From: Shewanella gelidii | GTDB lineage: Bacteria; Pseudomonadota; Gammaproteobacteria; Enterobacterales; Shewanellaceae | NCBI RefSeq assembly: GCF_014647855.1 | Contig: NZ_BMPZ01000005.1 | Location: forward strand, 1-64,000 | Direction: 5' to 3' | DNA: 64,000 nt | Shown here: piece after piece, positions 1 through 10,718 of the stretch | Numbering within the stretch: the first letter of the stretch is position 1 | How the letters are laid out: each line of letters begins with the position of its first letter | Program-made: the position numbers and the translations under genes | Notes under the pieces: model-generated | Seen by the model: only the letters and a program-made list of their open reading frames with translations | Databases searched by the model: none | Told to the model about the DNA's origin: nothing

Positions 1-1
1 T

Positions 2-430
2 CGAGTGATTGGGGAAGGGTTCTCGGATGTGAGTCTGCTGAGTGGTTTGAGTGATAAGCTGTATTACCTGGCATTTGAGTCCACGCAAGTGACGGACTTT
101 AGCACGCTGGCAAACTTCACGCAGCTTAACCAATTACAGATTACTCGTCATGATGGGCTGGACAATGCAAACTCGCTCGCGGGTCTCAGTCCGGTTCAGC
201 ATCTTGAGCTTTCAGACAACGCAGGCTTGGTGGATATTAGTGCGCTGTCGAATCTGACGAATTTGTATTATTTAGGCCTGAACTATACCCAGGTGAATGA
301 CTTAACACCGCTGTTTGGTCTGACGGCGCTGCAGAGTTTAAACATCGAGTATATTCCGCTGGCAGATACGAGTCAGGTTGACACGTTGCGAGCGAATGGT
401 GTGGAAGTGTGGGGACAACCACAACTTTAG
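2..430 (+). CDS. Leucine-rich repeat protein, C-terminal fragment
   Basis: The reading frame is open to the left edge, so only the last ~142 residues are visible and the true start lies outside the window. The fragment consists of about five leucine-rich repeats of roughly 22-24 residues, with the L..L.L....VTD...L pattern of internalin-type LRRs (for example the VNDLTPLFGLTALQSLNI region). It ends shortly after the last repeat in VWGQPQL. No C-terminal anchor or transmembrane segment is seen. LRR proteins of this kind are usually surface or secreted binding proteins; the ligand cannot be told from this piece. The following gene starts 40 bases downstream on the same strand. Confidence 0.75.
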   Translation, partial: RVIGEGFSDVSLLSGLSDKLYYLAFESTQVTDFSTLANFTQLNQLQITRHDGLDNANSLAGLSPVQHLELSDNAGLVDISALSNLTNLYYLGLNYTQVNDLTPLFGLTALQSLNIEYIPLADTSQVDTLRANGVEVWGQPQL

Positions 431-470
431 TTTTTGTGTGATGCCTTACTGCCCATATAGGAACGATAGA

Positions 471-911
471 ATGCATAAATTAGTTAGTGTTGTGCCATCC
501 GTTTTGTTGTTGGTATTGTTTGCAGCTTATGTCGGTTTGGATATTGATCTGATGGCATATAAAAGAGAAAACAGTGCGCTTCAAAGTAAAGTTGAATCTT
601 TGCAACAGACCGTGAATCAGCAAAAAGGTCTAAGTTCTGTGATAATTTCTGATTCACTGGATATGAACGAGGCCGGTAAGAAAAGTCGACCTGTCGTGTC
701 ATTTGTTGAGGGTGATAATGCTGTTCCTGATTCAAAACGTCGTCCTACTTTGGGTTTTGTGCGGAGTATGCGCCATCAAAGTCTAGCGGCTCCTCATGCA
801 GCTCAAAATCACAAAAGTAGCATGGAAGCTAAGGACGCTATTTCGTTCGAACGAGAACTTATGCAAAGCTCCGAGACAACATGGCGACAACGAAATCAAT
901 TGATAATGTAG
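471..911 (+). CDS. Small single-pass membrane protein with coiled coil, unknown function
   Basis: A predicted protein of 146 residues. The ATG at 471 is chosen because AGGAACG lies just upstream; an in-frame start at 441 has no such site and would overlap less plausibly. Residues 5-25 form one hydrophobic segment (VVPSVLLLVLFAAYVGL). A short heptad-like stretch follows (RENSALQSKVESLQQTVNQQ), which suggests a coiled coil, and then a polar, Ser/Arg-rich tail without recognisable motifs. The layout suggests an inner-membrane protein with a short N-terminus inside and the coiled coil outside. I do not recognise a family. It lies 40 bases after the LRR gene and could be co-transcribed with it. 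Confidence 0.55.
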   Translation: MHKLVSVVPSVLLLVLFAAYVGLDIDLMAYKRENSALQSKVESLQQTVNQQKGLSSVIISDSLDMNEAGKKSRPVVSFVEGDNAVPDSKRRPTLGFVRSMRHQSLAAPHAAQNHKSSMEAKDAISFERELMQSSETTWRQRNQLIM

Positions 912-1024
912 GTCGGTTATTTTAAGTACAACAAAAAGACTATGATGTGAGTTTAACCTGTATCTTGCTTATTGCCATTGATACGTCAGCTAAATGAAAT
1001 ATAACATCTGAATCGCTTGAGCCA

Positions 1025-1678
1025 TTAAAACGAACAGTCGCTAATGAATTTGATCACCTTTTGTGTATAAGGGTGAATGATTTCTAGTGATTGTGCGTGT
1101 AAATGAAGCCGGCTTGCGGCTTCTTCGCAAGCTTTATTGCCGTAGAAATCATCTCCCAGAATTGGGTGGCCTAACGCTTGCAGATGTACGCGTAGTTGAT
1201 GGGTTCGTCCTGTCGTAGGTTTGAGTTCTACCAGCGTCGAGAACTCTCGATATTCGAGAACTTTATAGGCCGTAATTGCCTCTTTGCCAGATTCGCAAAC
1301 TTTTTGTAGTGGTGGTTTATCTTTATTGGCTGCAATGGCAAAATTTATACACCCTTGTTCCTGTGTTATTTTTCCCATAACTTCTGCGATATAGACTTTT
1401 TTGCTGAGTCTGTTTTGAAATTGCGTTTTAATGTGAGATTCGGCTTTCTTGTTTTTTGCAAACACCATGATTCCTGATGTAGCGCAATCGAGGCGGTGTA
1501 CCAATATTGTTTTGGGTTCGATTTGTTGTAATCGGGTTAAAGCACAATCAAATGTATGGGCTGCGATACCAGGGTTTGAAAGCAATCCGGAAGGCTTGTT
1601 GATGACAATGATATCTCGGTCTTGATAGCGTATATCTAGCCAAGGTAAATTCGGTGGATTGTATTCAAATATTTGCAT
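1025..1678 (-). CDS. rluA: RluA-family RNA pseudouridine synthase
   Basis: Protein of 217 residues that isomerises uridine to pseudouridine in RNA. Motif II HRLDCATSG carries the catalytic aspartate at residue 64, the same position as in E. coli RluA. RTHQLRVHLQALGHPILGD is the conserved C-terminal motif. There is no N-terminal S4 domain, and the length matches RluA (219 residues in E. coli), whose targets are 23S rRNA U746 and tRNA U32. I infer RluA itself, but other short family members such as TruC are possible. The start at 1678 has GGAG eight bases upstream; a longer in-frame start at 1714 lacks one. Confidence 0.85.
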   Translation of the reverse strand: MQIFEYNPPNLPWLDIRYQDRDIIVINKPSGLLSNPGIAAHTFDCALTRLQQIEPKTILVHRLDCATSGIMVFAKNKKAESHIKTQFQNRLSKKVYIAEVMGKITQEQGCINFAIAANKDKPPLQKVCESGKEAITAYKVLEYREFSTLVELKPTTGRTHQLRVHLQALGHPILGDDFYGNKACEEAASRLHLHAQSLEIIHPYTQKVIKFISDCSF

Positions 1679-1836
1679 GTATTGCTCCTTCGCAGCGGCG
1701 AGCAATACTATCAAAACGAATCAAGAAATTGAATTCGAGTTTGTCTGATCCGTCGGCTTGGATGGATTCAAGTTCACCTCACGGCCATACACATCAATGT
1801 TTTGGGAGGTTTAGCATTGGAGCCGATAGTCCGAGG

Positions 1837-2412
1837 CTAGAATTCCGTCAACCACATCCTGAGCTTCAACCCCCAGCTTGAGCTGAGACCCGTGGTGACA
1901 AATTTTATATCACCGGCTTTATCAATAATGTAAATCGATGGAAATGCACGAACGCCCCATTTTTTGTGGATACGCTGAGTGTCATTGATCGTGGGGAAGT
2001 CAATGTCATGCTGCAGCATATATTGCTTAATTTCAGCGTTACTGCCGGACTCAACAGCTAGAGATATCACCCGATAATCCTGTGCGACGGCATGAACCAT
2101 CGGAGAAGTGACCTTACAGTAACCACACCAAGAGCCCCAAAAGTACACGAGAGTGGGTTGTTCTGTATCGATTAAATTAAGTGTCTCACCTAGAATACCA
2201 GTTGCAGATAACTGAGGGGCTTTGCCGTCAATCATATCTCGTTGCAGGTAGGCTGAAAATGCTGAAAAAACTACAGTGAGAATAAGCAGTTCTTTTGCTC
2301 TGGCGTACCAAAAATATTTAGAAGTGAAGCCTGCTTGCTTTTCTTTTATCAGGGTCGCGTCATCTTCAGGCTTTGGATGTATCTTTGTCATATTCGATGC
2401 TTTTTTATTCAT
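1837..2412 (-). CDS. Membrane-anchored thioredoxin-like protein (TlpA/ScsD type)
   Basis: Protein of 191 residues. A cytoplasmic N-terminus of ~40 residues is followed by one membrane segment (about 41-56, ELLILTVVFSAFSAYL), then a periplasmic thioredoxin fold. The redox motif WCGYC has cysteines at 96 and 99, and RAFPSIYIID contains the expected cis-proline. This arrangement resembles the ScsD/DsbE-like protein disulfide oxidoreductases, which act on disulfides of periplasmic or membrane proteins. The partner protein is not evident from the neighbours. It lies 70 bases downstream of acpH on the same strand and may share its transcript. The start has only a weak ribosome site (GTGAG), so an internal Met8 start cannot be excluded. 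Confidence 0.8.
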   Translation of the reverse strand: MNKKASNMTKIHPKPEDDATLIKEKQAGFTSKYFWYARAKELLILTVVFSAFSAYLQRDMIDGKAPQLSATGILGETLNLIDTEQPTLVYFWGSWCGYCKVTSPMVHAVAQDYRVISLAVESGSNAEIKQYMLQHDIDFPTINDTQRIHKKWGVRAFPSIYIIDKAGDIKFVTTGLSSSWGLKLRMWLTEF

Positions 2413-2482
2413 GGCTCACTATTTCTTATAAACTCTTATCGTTATAAGAACGTGTTTATCATGATTTTTATTCAACTTAATT

Positions 2483-3076
2483 TTACAAATATGCTGCGGG
2501 TGTTTTGCGGATCCATATTCGGCTATAGGCCATAAGTTGTGGATAAAATGTTCTAAATGCAATTTCAATTTCTATATTGAGCTGTTTCACAACGTCTTCA
2601 GCACCATTAAATAATTCAGGATTTGAAAGGCGTTGACCGACGCCAAAAATGGCTTTATTGAGGCCCTCTTCATGACGATAATTTAAAAGCCAGTTGTTTT
2701 TTTCCATATTTGGCAAGACGGATTTAAGTTTTTCCGGTAAATCAGGAGTTTGTTTCAACTCTAGATAAGCCTTGCTGCAAAAGGCTTCCAAGCTTAGGTG
2801 ATGATATTCTTCCCAGTATTGTGCCAGTATATGATCAAATGCTAAATCCATCAGAATTGGCGCCACACGAGTATAAGCTTTCGGAAATTTAGCTATTAAC
2901 TCTTTCGTGATTTCATGGGTGTCGGTTAGCTGATCAATTTGGCGATGCAGCCAAATGCCTTGCTGTAAATGTTTAGGAAATCGCTCGATATTTCCTTTGG
3001 CAAAATCGCCACTTAAGTTGGCTGCTAATGAGGTACTGCTGATGTCAGCTAGGTGCAAATGTGCAAGGAAGTTCAT
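2483..3076 (-). CDS. acpH: Acyl carrier protein phosphodiesterase
   Basis: Protein of 197 residues that removes the 4'-phosphopantetheine arm from holo-ACP, giving apo-ACP. The N-terminus MNFLAHLHLAD, the GDFAKG segment, the WLHRQIDQLTD metal-binding HD-like region and the DLAFDHILAQYW block are all typical of AcpH (YajB, about 193 residues in E. coli). The position supports the call: in E. coli acpH lies divergently beside queA-tgt-yajC-secD-secF, and here it is transcribed away from the same genes with one small gene between them. Confidence 0.9.
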   Translation of the reverse strand: MNFLAHLHLADISSTSLAANLSGDFAKGNIERFPKHLQQGIWLHRQIDQLTDTHEITKELIAKFPKAYTRVAPILMDLAFDHILAQYWEEYHHLSLEAFCSKAYLELKQTPDLPEKLKSVLPNMEKNNWLLNYRHEEGLNKAIFGVGQRLSNPELFNGAEDVVKQLNIEIEIAFRTFYPQLMAYSRIWIRKTPAAYL

Positions 3077-3247
3077 AGAGGGTACTTGGTTAGAGTTCAG
3101 CGTTTACGGTATCATGTGCGCCGAATTGAAGGAAGCCTTTCCCGGCTGGCGGTAATTCTCTGGGCCAATGATTTGTCGTGTTGGAGATTACACACTGCAA
3201 ATATTCTGATTTTTGGCGATACAATTTATTAGGTGAAGGGATCACGG

Positions 3248-3418
3248 ATGATGTGGAATTGGTTACTGAACAAAATCGGCAAAAAACCGGTACAGCAGCG
3301 TAAAAAAGTCCAAATCGACATTCCCTATGAGCAGCATCAGTATCGCGTTGAAGATATGAATGTCGGCAAGCTGACCAAAAATGTATCTAATGTGAAGGAA
3401 GATGCTCAGGATTCTTGA
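3248..3418 (+). CDS. Small basic hypothetical protein
   Basis: Protein of 56 residues starting MMWNWLLNKIGKK, with GAAGGG seven bases before the ATG at 3248. The N-terminal dozen residues could form an amphipathic helix. The middle is lysine/glutamine-rich and the end is acidic (VKEDAQDS). It has no cysteines, no full membrane span and no known motif. It lies between the divergent acpH and queA, 56 bases before queA, and may share the queA promoter region. I do not recognise a family. The ribosome site and coding-like composition are the only support for a real gene. Confidence 0.5.
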   Translation: MMWNWLLNKIGKKPVQQRKKVQIDIPYEQHQYRVEDMNVGKLTKNVSNVKEDAQDS

Positions 3419-3474
3419 TCTTCATTAGCTGTGGCCATAGACTAGCGCGGTTATAAACTAAGCCGAGACCAACC

Positions 3475-4512
3475 ATGCGCGTTGCTGATTTTTCTTTCGA
3501 CCTTCCAGATGAGCTTATTGCCCGCTATCCAACTAAACAAAGAACCGCTTCAAAGCTGCTGACGCTTTCAGGTCAAGATGGAAATCTTGCTGACAAAATG
3601 TTTACGGATATTTTGGAGCAAGTGCAACCTGGCGATCTCATGGTTTTCAATAACACTCGAGTTATTCCTGCGCGGCTATTTGGCCAAAAAGAAACCGGCG
3701 GTAAGCTGGAAGTACTTGTTGAACGCATGCTTGATGATAAACGTATCCTTGCTCATGTTCGCTGCTCTAAATCCCCTAAGCAAAATAGCCTAATAATTCT
3801 TGATGGTGGCTATGAGATGAAAATGGTCGCGCGTCATGATGCTTTGTTCGAGCTTGCGTTGAATCACGACAAAACCATCTTAGAAGTGCTCGAAGAAGTT
3901 GGTCATATGCCGCTGCCGCCGTACATTGACCGGCCAGATGAAGAAACCGATAAAGAGCGCTATCAGACGGTTTATAATCAAACGCCTGGTGCGGTTGCTG
4001 CACCGACAGCAGGCTTACATTTTGATGACGACATGATTGCCCGTTTAAAAGCAAAAGGTGTCCAAATTGCTTTCGTCACCTTACATGTTGGTGCGGGAAC
4101 ATTTCAGCCTGTTCGTGTCGACAATGTTCTAGAGCATAAAATGCATTCAGAATGGGCCGAGGTCTCTGAAGAAGTCGCGGATTTGGTTGCTCAAACGCAA
4201 TCTAACGGCAATCGGGTGATTGCTGTGGGAACGACCTCTGTGCGTTCACTAGAAAGTGCAGCCCGTGCGAACAATGGTAAACTCAAAGCATTCCGCGGAG
4301 ATACGGATATTTTTATCTATCCTGGTTATGAGTTTCAGGTCGTTGATGCCATATTGACGAACTTCCATTTGCCTGAGTCCACACTCATTATGTTAATCAG
4401 TGCTTTTGCGGGTTATGAGCCGGTGATGTCTGCATATCAGCATGCCATCGAACACAAATATCGTTTCTTTAGCTACGGCGATGCAATGTTTGTGACTCGA
4501 AAACAGAATTGA
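3475..4512 (+). CDS. queA: S-adenosylmethionine:tRNA ribosyltransferase-isomerase QueA
   Basis: Protein of 345 residues that transfers and rearranges the ribosyl group of SAM onto 7-aminomethyl-7-deazaguanine in tRNA, giving epoxyqueuosine. Recognisable family blocks are [16 protein letters not shown] at the N-terminus, the [14 protein letters not shown] block, [42 protein letters not shown] and the C-terminal [17 protein letters not shown]. The length is that of the bacterial family. It is the first large gene of the queA-tgt-yajC-secD-secF order known from E. coli, and tgt follows after a 173-base gap that holds a hairpin. Confidence 0.97.
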   Translation: MRVADFSFDLPDELIARYPTKQRTASKLLTLSGQDGNLADKMFTDILEQVQPGDLMVFNNTRVIPARLFGQKETGGKLEVLVERMLDDKRILAHVRCSKSPKQNSLIILDGGYEMKMVARHDALFELALNHDKTILEVLEEVGHMPLPPYIDRPDEETDKERYQTVYNQTPGAVAAPTAGLHFDDDMIARLKAKGVQIAFVTLHVGAGTFQPVRVDNVLEHKMHSEWAEVSEEVADLVAQTQSNGNRVIAVGTTSVRSLESAARANNGKLKAFRGDTDIFIYPGYEFQVVDAILTNFHLPESTLIMLISAFAGYEPVMSAYQHAIEHKYRFFSYGDAMFVTRKQN

Positions 4513-4534
4513 GTTTTGAGTTTGTATTAAAATA

Positions 4535-4574
4535 TGCCGTGTTTTTGTGAGCTACGCCCACTTAAAACACGGCA
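4535..4574 (+). other. Hairpin in the queA-tgt intergenic space
   Basis: TGCCGTGTTTT at 4535-4545 pairs perfectly with AAAACACGGCA at 4564-4574. The 18-base loop can form an inner stem from GTGAGC and GCCCAC. The downstream side is AATTTAGTTTTTG, not a clean T run. It may be a weak terminator, an attenuator or an RNA-processing site between two genes usually co-expressed. Confidence 0.5.
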
Positions 4575-4682
4575 AATTTAGTTTTTGGGGTTGAAGCAAA
4601 GGTTTTTGTCCTCATCTCTATAGGTAATCCGAGGAATGAACTTTCCTTTAAATGACGTCAGACTGTTTCTCTGGCGAGGTAA

Positions 4683-5810
<1,128 letters not shown>

Positions 5811-5836
5811 CTAATCACTAATAAGAAGAGAGAACT

Positions 5837-6169
5837 ATGTTTATTTCAAATGCTTATGCTAACGCTGCGGGTGCTCCACAAGGTGGTGGTACTATGGAAT
5901 TGATTTTCATGCTTGCTGTATTCGGGGTGATTTTCTATTTCATGATTTTCCGTCCGCAAGCTAAACGCGCCAAAGAGCAAAAGGAGCTAATGGCTTCGTT
6001 GAGCAAAGGTGATGAAGTGTTAATGAATGGTGGCTTGCTAGGTAAAATCGCGAAAGTATCAGAAGACAGTGATTATGTTCTATTGAGCTTAAATGACAGC
6101 ACGCAAGTGACTGTGAAAAAGGACTTCATTACAGCCGTTCTGCCAAAAGGCTCTATCCAGTCGTTATAA
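5837..6169 (+). CDS. yajC: Sec translocase accessory subunit YajC
   Basis: Protein of 110 residues with one transmembrane segment (about 20-38, ELIFMLAVFGVIFYFMIFRPQAKR) followed by the charged linker KRAKEQKELMASLSKGDEVL and a small cytosolic domain with the GGLLGKIAKV motif. YajC associates with SecD and SecF in the inner membrane and helps the SecYEG translocon. The gene lies between tgt and secD in the usual order and is preceded by AGAAGAGAG. secD starts 17 bases downstream. Confidence 0.97.
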   Translation: MFISNAYANAAGAPQGGGTMELIFMLAVFGVIFYFMIFRPQAKRAKEQKELMASLSKGDEVLMNGGLLGKIAKVSEDSDYVLLSLNDSTQVTVKKDFITAVLPKGSIQSL

Positions 6170-6186
6170 GCCAAGAGGGCTAGCGC

Positions 6187-8037
6187 GTGCTAAATAAATA
6201 TCCTATGTGGAAGAACTTGATGGTGATAATTATTATCGCCATCGGTTCATTCTACGCTATTCCTAACCTTTTTGGTGAAGATCACGCTGTTCAGGTGGTT
6301 GCAAACCGAGGTGCGGAAGTCACTGTGTCTACTCAGTCTCGAGTGAATGAGCTTTTGGCCGAAAAGGGCATTAGCATCAAACGTTCTGAGTTTGAAAATG
6401 GCCAGTTGCTTGTTCGAGTACAGGATGCTGATCAACAGCTCCTCGCGAAAGAAGTGATTGCTGAATCACTCGGTGATAAATATACCGTAGCGTTAAACCT
6501 AGCGCCTGCAACACCTGAATGGCTTGAGTCTGTGGGTGGATCACCGATGAAGCTCGGTCTTGATTTGCGTGGTGGGGTTCACTTTTTGATGGAAGTGGAC
6601 ATGGGTGAAGCCATTCGTAAGATGGAAGAAGCTAAAGTCGCGGATTATCGCTCACAATTACGTGAAGAAAAGATCCGTTACGCTGGAATTCGCCGAGGTG
6701 CTACTGGCATTGAAATTAAGTTCCGCAATGCTGAAACCCTTGCTAAAGCAGAAAACTTCTTAAAGCGTCGCAGCAACGATATGGTGCTTACCGATAGGTC
6801 TGACGGTCCACGCTATTTGCTTGTAGCAACTATGAGTGAAGCGTACTTAAAGCAAGTGAAAGAAGAAGCGCTGCAACAAAACATTACGACCATTCGTAAC
6901 CGTGTCAATGAGTTGGGTGTTGCTGAACCTGTGGTTCAACGCCAAGGTGCTGAACGAATTATCGTCGAGTTACCTGGCGTACAGGATACGACACGCGCGA
7001 AGAAAATCTTAAGTGCGACAGCTTCGATTGAATTCCACATGGTCGATCAGAAAGCAGATGTTGCATCTGCAGTGAATGGTCGCGTACCTGCGGGTTCAAA
7101 GCTATATCAGCGCCGTGAAGGCGGGCCTGTTGTTCTCAAAAGTGCGGTTATGCTTACCGGTGACCATATCACAGGTGCGCAGCCTAGCTTTGATGAATAC
7201 AGCCGTCCTCAGGTGAGCATTAACCTTGATGCCAAAGGCGGTAACATTTTCTCAAACGTCACTAAAGATAATATTGGGAAGCCGATGGCAACCTTATTTA
7301 TCGAATATAAAGATAGTGGTGAAAGAGACGCTGAGGGCAAAGTAAAGCTGAAGAAGATTGAAGAAGTCATTTCCGTGGCAACGATTCAAGCGCGCCTTGG
7401 TCGTAACTTTGTCATCAATGGTCTTGACCATGCTGAAGCACAAAGCCTTGCTTTGTTACTTCGTGCGGGTGCATTGATTGCGCCTGTTTACATTGTTGAA
7501 GAACGCACCATTGGTCCAAGCCTCGGTAAAGAAAACATCGAAAACGGCCTACAAGCAATGATTTGGGGGATGGCTGTTGTTCTCCTCTTTATGATGTTTT
7601 ATTACCGTGGTTTTGGTGTGATTGCTAACCTTGCCCTGAGCGCCAACTTGATTATGGTCGTGGGTGTGATGTCAATGATCCCTGGAGCGGTTCTAACACT
7701 GCCTGGCATTGCGGGCATGGTGTTGACTGTCGGTATGGCTGTTGATGGTAATGTGTTGATTTATGAGCGGATCCGGGAAGAGTTACGTGCAGGCCGAAGT
7801 ATTCAGCAAGCGATTCATGAAGGCTATGGTAATGCATTCTCAACCATTGCTGATGCCAACATTACCACCTTTATGACTGCATTAATCCTGTTCGCTGTCG
7901 GTACAGGTGCAGTGAAAGGTTTCGCTGTTACGTTAATGATTGGTATCGCTACATCTATGTTTACTGCCATCGTGGGAACGCGAGCCATTGTCAATGGTTT
8001 ATGGGGTGGTAAGCGTATGAAGAAACTATCAATCTAA
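6187..8037 (+). CDS. secD: Protein translocase subunit SecD
   Basis: Protein of 616 residues. SecD forms an inner-membrane RND-type complex with SecF that uses the proton gradient to pull substrates out of SecYEG. Features: N-terminal membrane segment (about 9-27), the family motif [17 protein letters not shown], a large periplasmic P1 region, and five C-terminal membrane segments with [12 protein letters not shown] and the [18 protein letters not shown] signature. The start is a GTG with AAGAGGG upstream. secF begins 12 bases after the stop. Confidence 0.98.
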   Translation: MLNKYPMWKNLMVIIIIAIGSFYAIPNLFGEDHAVQVVANRGAEVTVSTQSRVNELLAEKGISIKRSEFENGQLLVRVQDADQQLLAKEVIAESLGDKYTVALNLAPATPEWLESVGGSPMKLGLDLRGGVHFLMEVDMGEAIRKMEEAKVADYRSQLREEKIRYAGIRRGATGIEIKFRNAETLAKAENFLKRRSNDMVLTDRSDGPRYLLVATMSEAYLKQVKEEALQQNITTIRNRVNELGVAEPVVQRQGAERIIVELPGVQDTTRAKKILSATASIEFHMVDQKADVASAVNGRVPAGSKLYQRREGGPVVLKSAVMLTGDHITGAQPSFDEYSRPQVSINLDAKGGNIFSNVTKDNIGKPMATLFIEYKDSGERDAEGKVKLKKIEEVISVATIQARLGRNFVINGLDHAEAQSLALLLRAGALIAPVYIVEERTIGPSLGKENIENGLQAMIWGMAVVLLFMMFYYRGFGVIANLALSANLIMVVGVMSMIPGAVLTLPGIAGMVLTVGMAVDGNVLIYERIREELRAGRSIQQAIHEGYGNAFSTIADANITTFMTALILFAVGTGAVKGFAVTLMIGIATSMFTAIVGTRAIVNGLWGGKRMKKLSI

Positions 8038-8049
8038 GGGAAAGTTGTC

Positions 8050-8997
8050 ATGTTGCAGATTTTAAATTTTAAAGGCACGGTCAACTTCTTACGCCACGCG
8101 GTTGCGATTAGTTTTGTGTCTATGGTTTTAGTTGCGGGCTCTCTGGGTTCATTGGTGTTCAATGGGATCAACTGGGGTTTAGACTTTACCGGTGGTACTG
8201 TTGTAGAGCTTGAATTTACTGACCCTGTCGACCTCAATGGCTTTCGCACAAAATTGACTGCACCAGCTGCTGAAGGTGCTGTGGTGCAAAACTTTGGTTC
8301 AAGCCGTGATATTCTGGTTCGATTGCCAGTCAAGGCTGAACTGAAAAGTGATGATCAAGTGGAAGCCGTTATTAAAACCGCGAAAGCGATTGATAGCAAT
8401 GTCATTCAAAAGCGAGTTGAGTTTGTTGGCCCACAAGTCGGTAAAGAGTTGTCTGAGCAAGGTGGTTTAGCGGTATTAGTGGCGTTGATTTGTATTCTCA
8501 TCTATGTCTCGTTCCGCTTTGAATGGCGCCTCGCGTTAGGTTCTGTTGCTGCTTTAGCACACGATGTCATTGTGACTTTAGGTATTTTCTCGGTATTACA
8601 GCTTGAGTTTGATTTAACCGTGCTTGCGGGGCTGTTGACCGTGGTTGGTTATTCATTGAACGATACCATTGTTGTATTTGACCGCATTCGAGAGAACTTC
8701 TTAAAGATGCGCAAAGGCAGCTCAGAGGATGTAGTTAACACGTCGATTACACAAACTATGAGTCGTACCGTCATTACCACAGCAACCACTTTGGTTGTGG
8801 TTATTGCGTTATTTTTAAAAGGCGGCAGTATGATCCATGGTTTCGCAACAGCGTTGCTGATGGGTATTTTTGTCGGTACTTTCTCTTCTATCTACGTGGC
8901 AAGTTTCTTAGCCATTAAACTCGGAATTAATCGAGAGCATATGTTACCGGTTGAAATTGAGAAAGAAGGCGCAGATCAACCGTCGATGACGCCGTAG
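8050..8997 (+). CDS. secF: Protein translocase subunit SecF
   Basis: Protein of 315 residues and partner of SecD in the inner membrane. It shows the N-terminal membrane span, the motif GINWGLDFTGGTVVEL, QKRVEFVGPQVGKEL before the membrane bundle, the FRFEWRLALGSVAALAHDV segment and the VVGYSLNDTIVVFDRIREN signature. The length matches the family. It is the last gene of this transcription unit; a strong terminator hairpin lies 16 bases after the stop. Confidence 0.98.
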   Translation: MLQILNFKGTVNFLRHAVAISFVSMVLVAGSLGSLVFNGINWGLDFTGGTVVELEFTDPVDLNGFRTKLTAPAAEGAVVQNFGSSRDILVRLPVKAELKSDDQVEAVIKTAKAIDSNVIQKRVEFVGPQVGKELSEQGGLAVLVALICILIYVSFRFEWRLALGSVAALAHDVIVTLGIFSVLQLEFDLTVLAGLLTVVGYSLNDTIVVFDRIRENFLKMRKGSSEDVVNTSITQTMSRTVITTATTLVVVIALFLKGGSMIHGFATALLMGIFVGTFSSIYVASFLAIKLGINREHMLPVEIEKEGADQPSMTP

Positions 8998-9012
8998 AAA
9001 ACATCGATACTC

Positions 9013-9039
9013 AAAAAACCACCGTTAGGTGGTTTTTTT
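9013..9039 (+). terminator. Rho-independent terminator after secF
   Basis: AAAAAACCACC and GGTGGTTTTTT form a perfect stem around the loop GTTA, ending in a T run. It can work in both directions: it ends the secF transcript and lies just past the end of the convergent diguanylate cyclase gene. Confidence 0.9.
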
Positions 9040-9116
9040 ATACCCGTAGAAATGAGGCAATAGCTCTGGTTGAACTCTATTTGAGGCGAGTTTTATAGTT
9101 TAAGCTAGAGGCTCAA

Positions 9117-10370
9117 TTATTTTTGGATTGGGCCACGCCCAATTTCGACTCGGTTTCTTCCAGTATCCTTTGCCCGATATAGCGCACTGTCGGCTGCAGC
9201 ATATAGCTGGTCGACATTCACCGTATTGTCATCGATTGCGGAAAGGCCGATGCTAATGGTTATGTTGAGCTGCAAGCCCTCAAATTGGAATGGGTACTCA
9301 CTCACTTGCTGGCGAAATCTATCCATCGCGAGTCTGGCATGCTCAGCCGGTGCATGTAACAGCAAAATGGCAAATTCTTCACCGCCAATTCGTCCTGCAA
9401 TATCGGTTTGTCGCAAAGACTGTTTACAGAGTTTGGCAAAACTTTTTAGTACGGCATCGCCGATGGGGTGGCCATAGGTATCGTTGACTTCTTTAAACTT
9501 ATCGATATCGATGAGCGCCATTGTTGCTGGTAAATCATGTCGCTGTGCGCGATGAATTTCTTCTGTTGCACGGGATAAAAAGTGCCGACGATTATACAGC
9601 TCAGTTAAACTATCATGGTTGGCGAGGCGTTTGAGCTTTGTTTCAAGTTGAATACGTCGATCTATTTCTTGCTCTAAATTCTCTCTTTCTTTTTCTAAGG
9701 TTTTTCTTTGACGAATGGCCTCGTCGGTATATCGATTTCGATAGTATTCCAGCCATGACGTAACACTTAAAATTGTGAGGTAAATAATACTAAATCGAAT
9801 TTCGAACTCGATGGACTGCGCCAAGTCTATATTGCCATTCATGACTAAACTGACAAGAAGCGCCACCAGTAAAAGGACGCTCCATTGCACCCCGAGACGA
9901 TTACCAAATAAAAAAATACTCAGTACCGGATACATGTAGCTCCAAAGAATTTGTCCTTCACTTTTGTCCCCCCAGATTGATACGAGAACCAGCATCACGA
10001 GAAACAAACAGTTGGTGGCATGATAGACCATTGATGGCCGTTTCACTTTGGTGATGAAAAATAAACTCGCAATCATGCTGCCCATCAACATGACGACGAC
10101 AGCGGCAATACTGTAGTTTCCGGCAAAAAAGTTTTTAATAATAAAAATAATACTGAGCGGAATCGAAATGAGTGCGAGCCATACGTAATGATTGAGGCGC
10201 AACGCATCATGGGTGGTTTTGCAATTGCTTTTTTCAATGAGGCGATCAACGACGCTTTGGCATTTACTCAGTAATGGATGCATGCAATCTAATGACCTCT
10301 CGGTGGCTACTTGTTTTAGTATATGTGAAGCTCGGCAGTAATTCATTGTAACAACATAAGTTTTATTCAA
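9117..10370 (-). CDS. Membrane diguanylate cyclase (GGDEF)
   Basis: Up to 417 residues. The N-terminal half has about six hydrophobic segments (roughly residues 62-205) forming an unassigned membrane sensor. A coiled-coil linker rich in E/K/R (about 220-250) follows, then a GGDEF domain. The active loop reads GGEEF at about residue 328, a functional variant. RQTD lies five residues before it and matches the RxxD inhibitory site, so feedback by c-di-GMP is expected. There is no EAL domain. It should make c-di-GMP from two GTP at the inner membrane. The start is uncertain: Met30 (10283) has AGAGGT upstream at long spacing, while Met1 has no clear ribosome site. Confidence 0.88.
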   Translation of the reverse strand: MNKTYVVTMNYCRASHILKQVATERSLDCMHPLLSKCQSVVDRLIEKSNCKTTHDALRLNHYVWLALISIPLSIIFIIKNFFAGNYSIAAVVVMLMGSMIASLFFITKVKRPSMVYHATNCLFLVMLVLVSIWGDKSEGQILWSYMYPVLSIFLFGNRLGVQWSVLLLVALLVSLVMNGNIDLAQSIEFEIRFSIIYLTILSVTSWLEYYRNRYTDEAIRQRKTLEKERENLEQEIDRRIQLETKLKRLANHDSLTELYNRRHFLSRATEEIHRAQRHDLPATMALIDIDKFKEVNDTYGHPIGDAVLKSFAKLCKQSLRQTDIAGRIGGEEFAILLLHAPAEHARLAMDRFRQQVSEYPFQFEGLQLNITISIGLSAIDDNTVNVDQLYAAADSALYRAKDTGRNRVEIGRGPIQK

Positions 10371-10718
10371 TACCAGTGTAGGTCTATATGCGTGGGAGGC
10401 ACTTGATAGACAAATACCTCGAAAGCGATGTCAATTTATGGCGTCGATAATCTTGCATCGATGGAGCTAGGTTTGATTGGCGGTGTGAAGTAAATCATAG
10501 CTATTTTAACCGCCGTGAACGGTTCGAGAGTTGAGGACAAGGTGAGGCAACTGAATTGTAAAGAAACAGTATTCGACAACGTAAGTCGTTTGGCGTTAGC
10601 ATGTGATTGCTTATTGAGAGTTGCTTCACATTTTTAGTGTGTTTCCGACTTGATGCAGTTGGGTTATCTAATCCTAGAGAATAGATAGTGTGTGAATGAA
10701 TTAGTGGTAGGAACGAAC
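10371..10718. other. Intergenic region between divergent genes
   Basis: About 350 bases between the diguanylate cyclase (minus) and the DUF2007 gene (plus). It must hold both promoters, but I could not identify convincing -35/-10 pairs, an operator or an RNA gene. An open frame on the minus strand here overlaps the DUF2007 gene and has no coding character. Confidence 0.5.
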
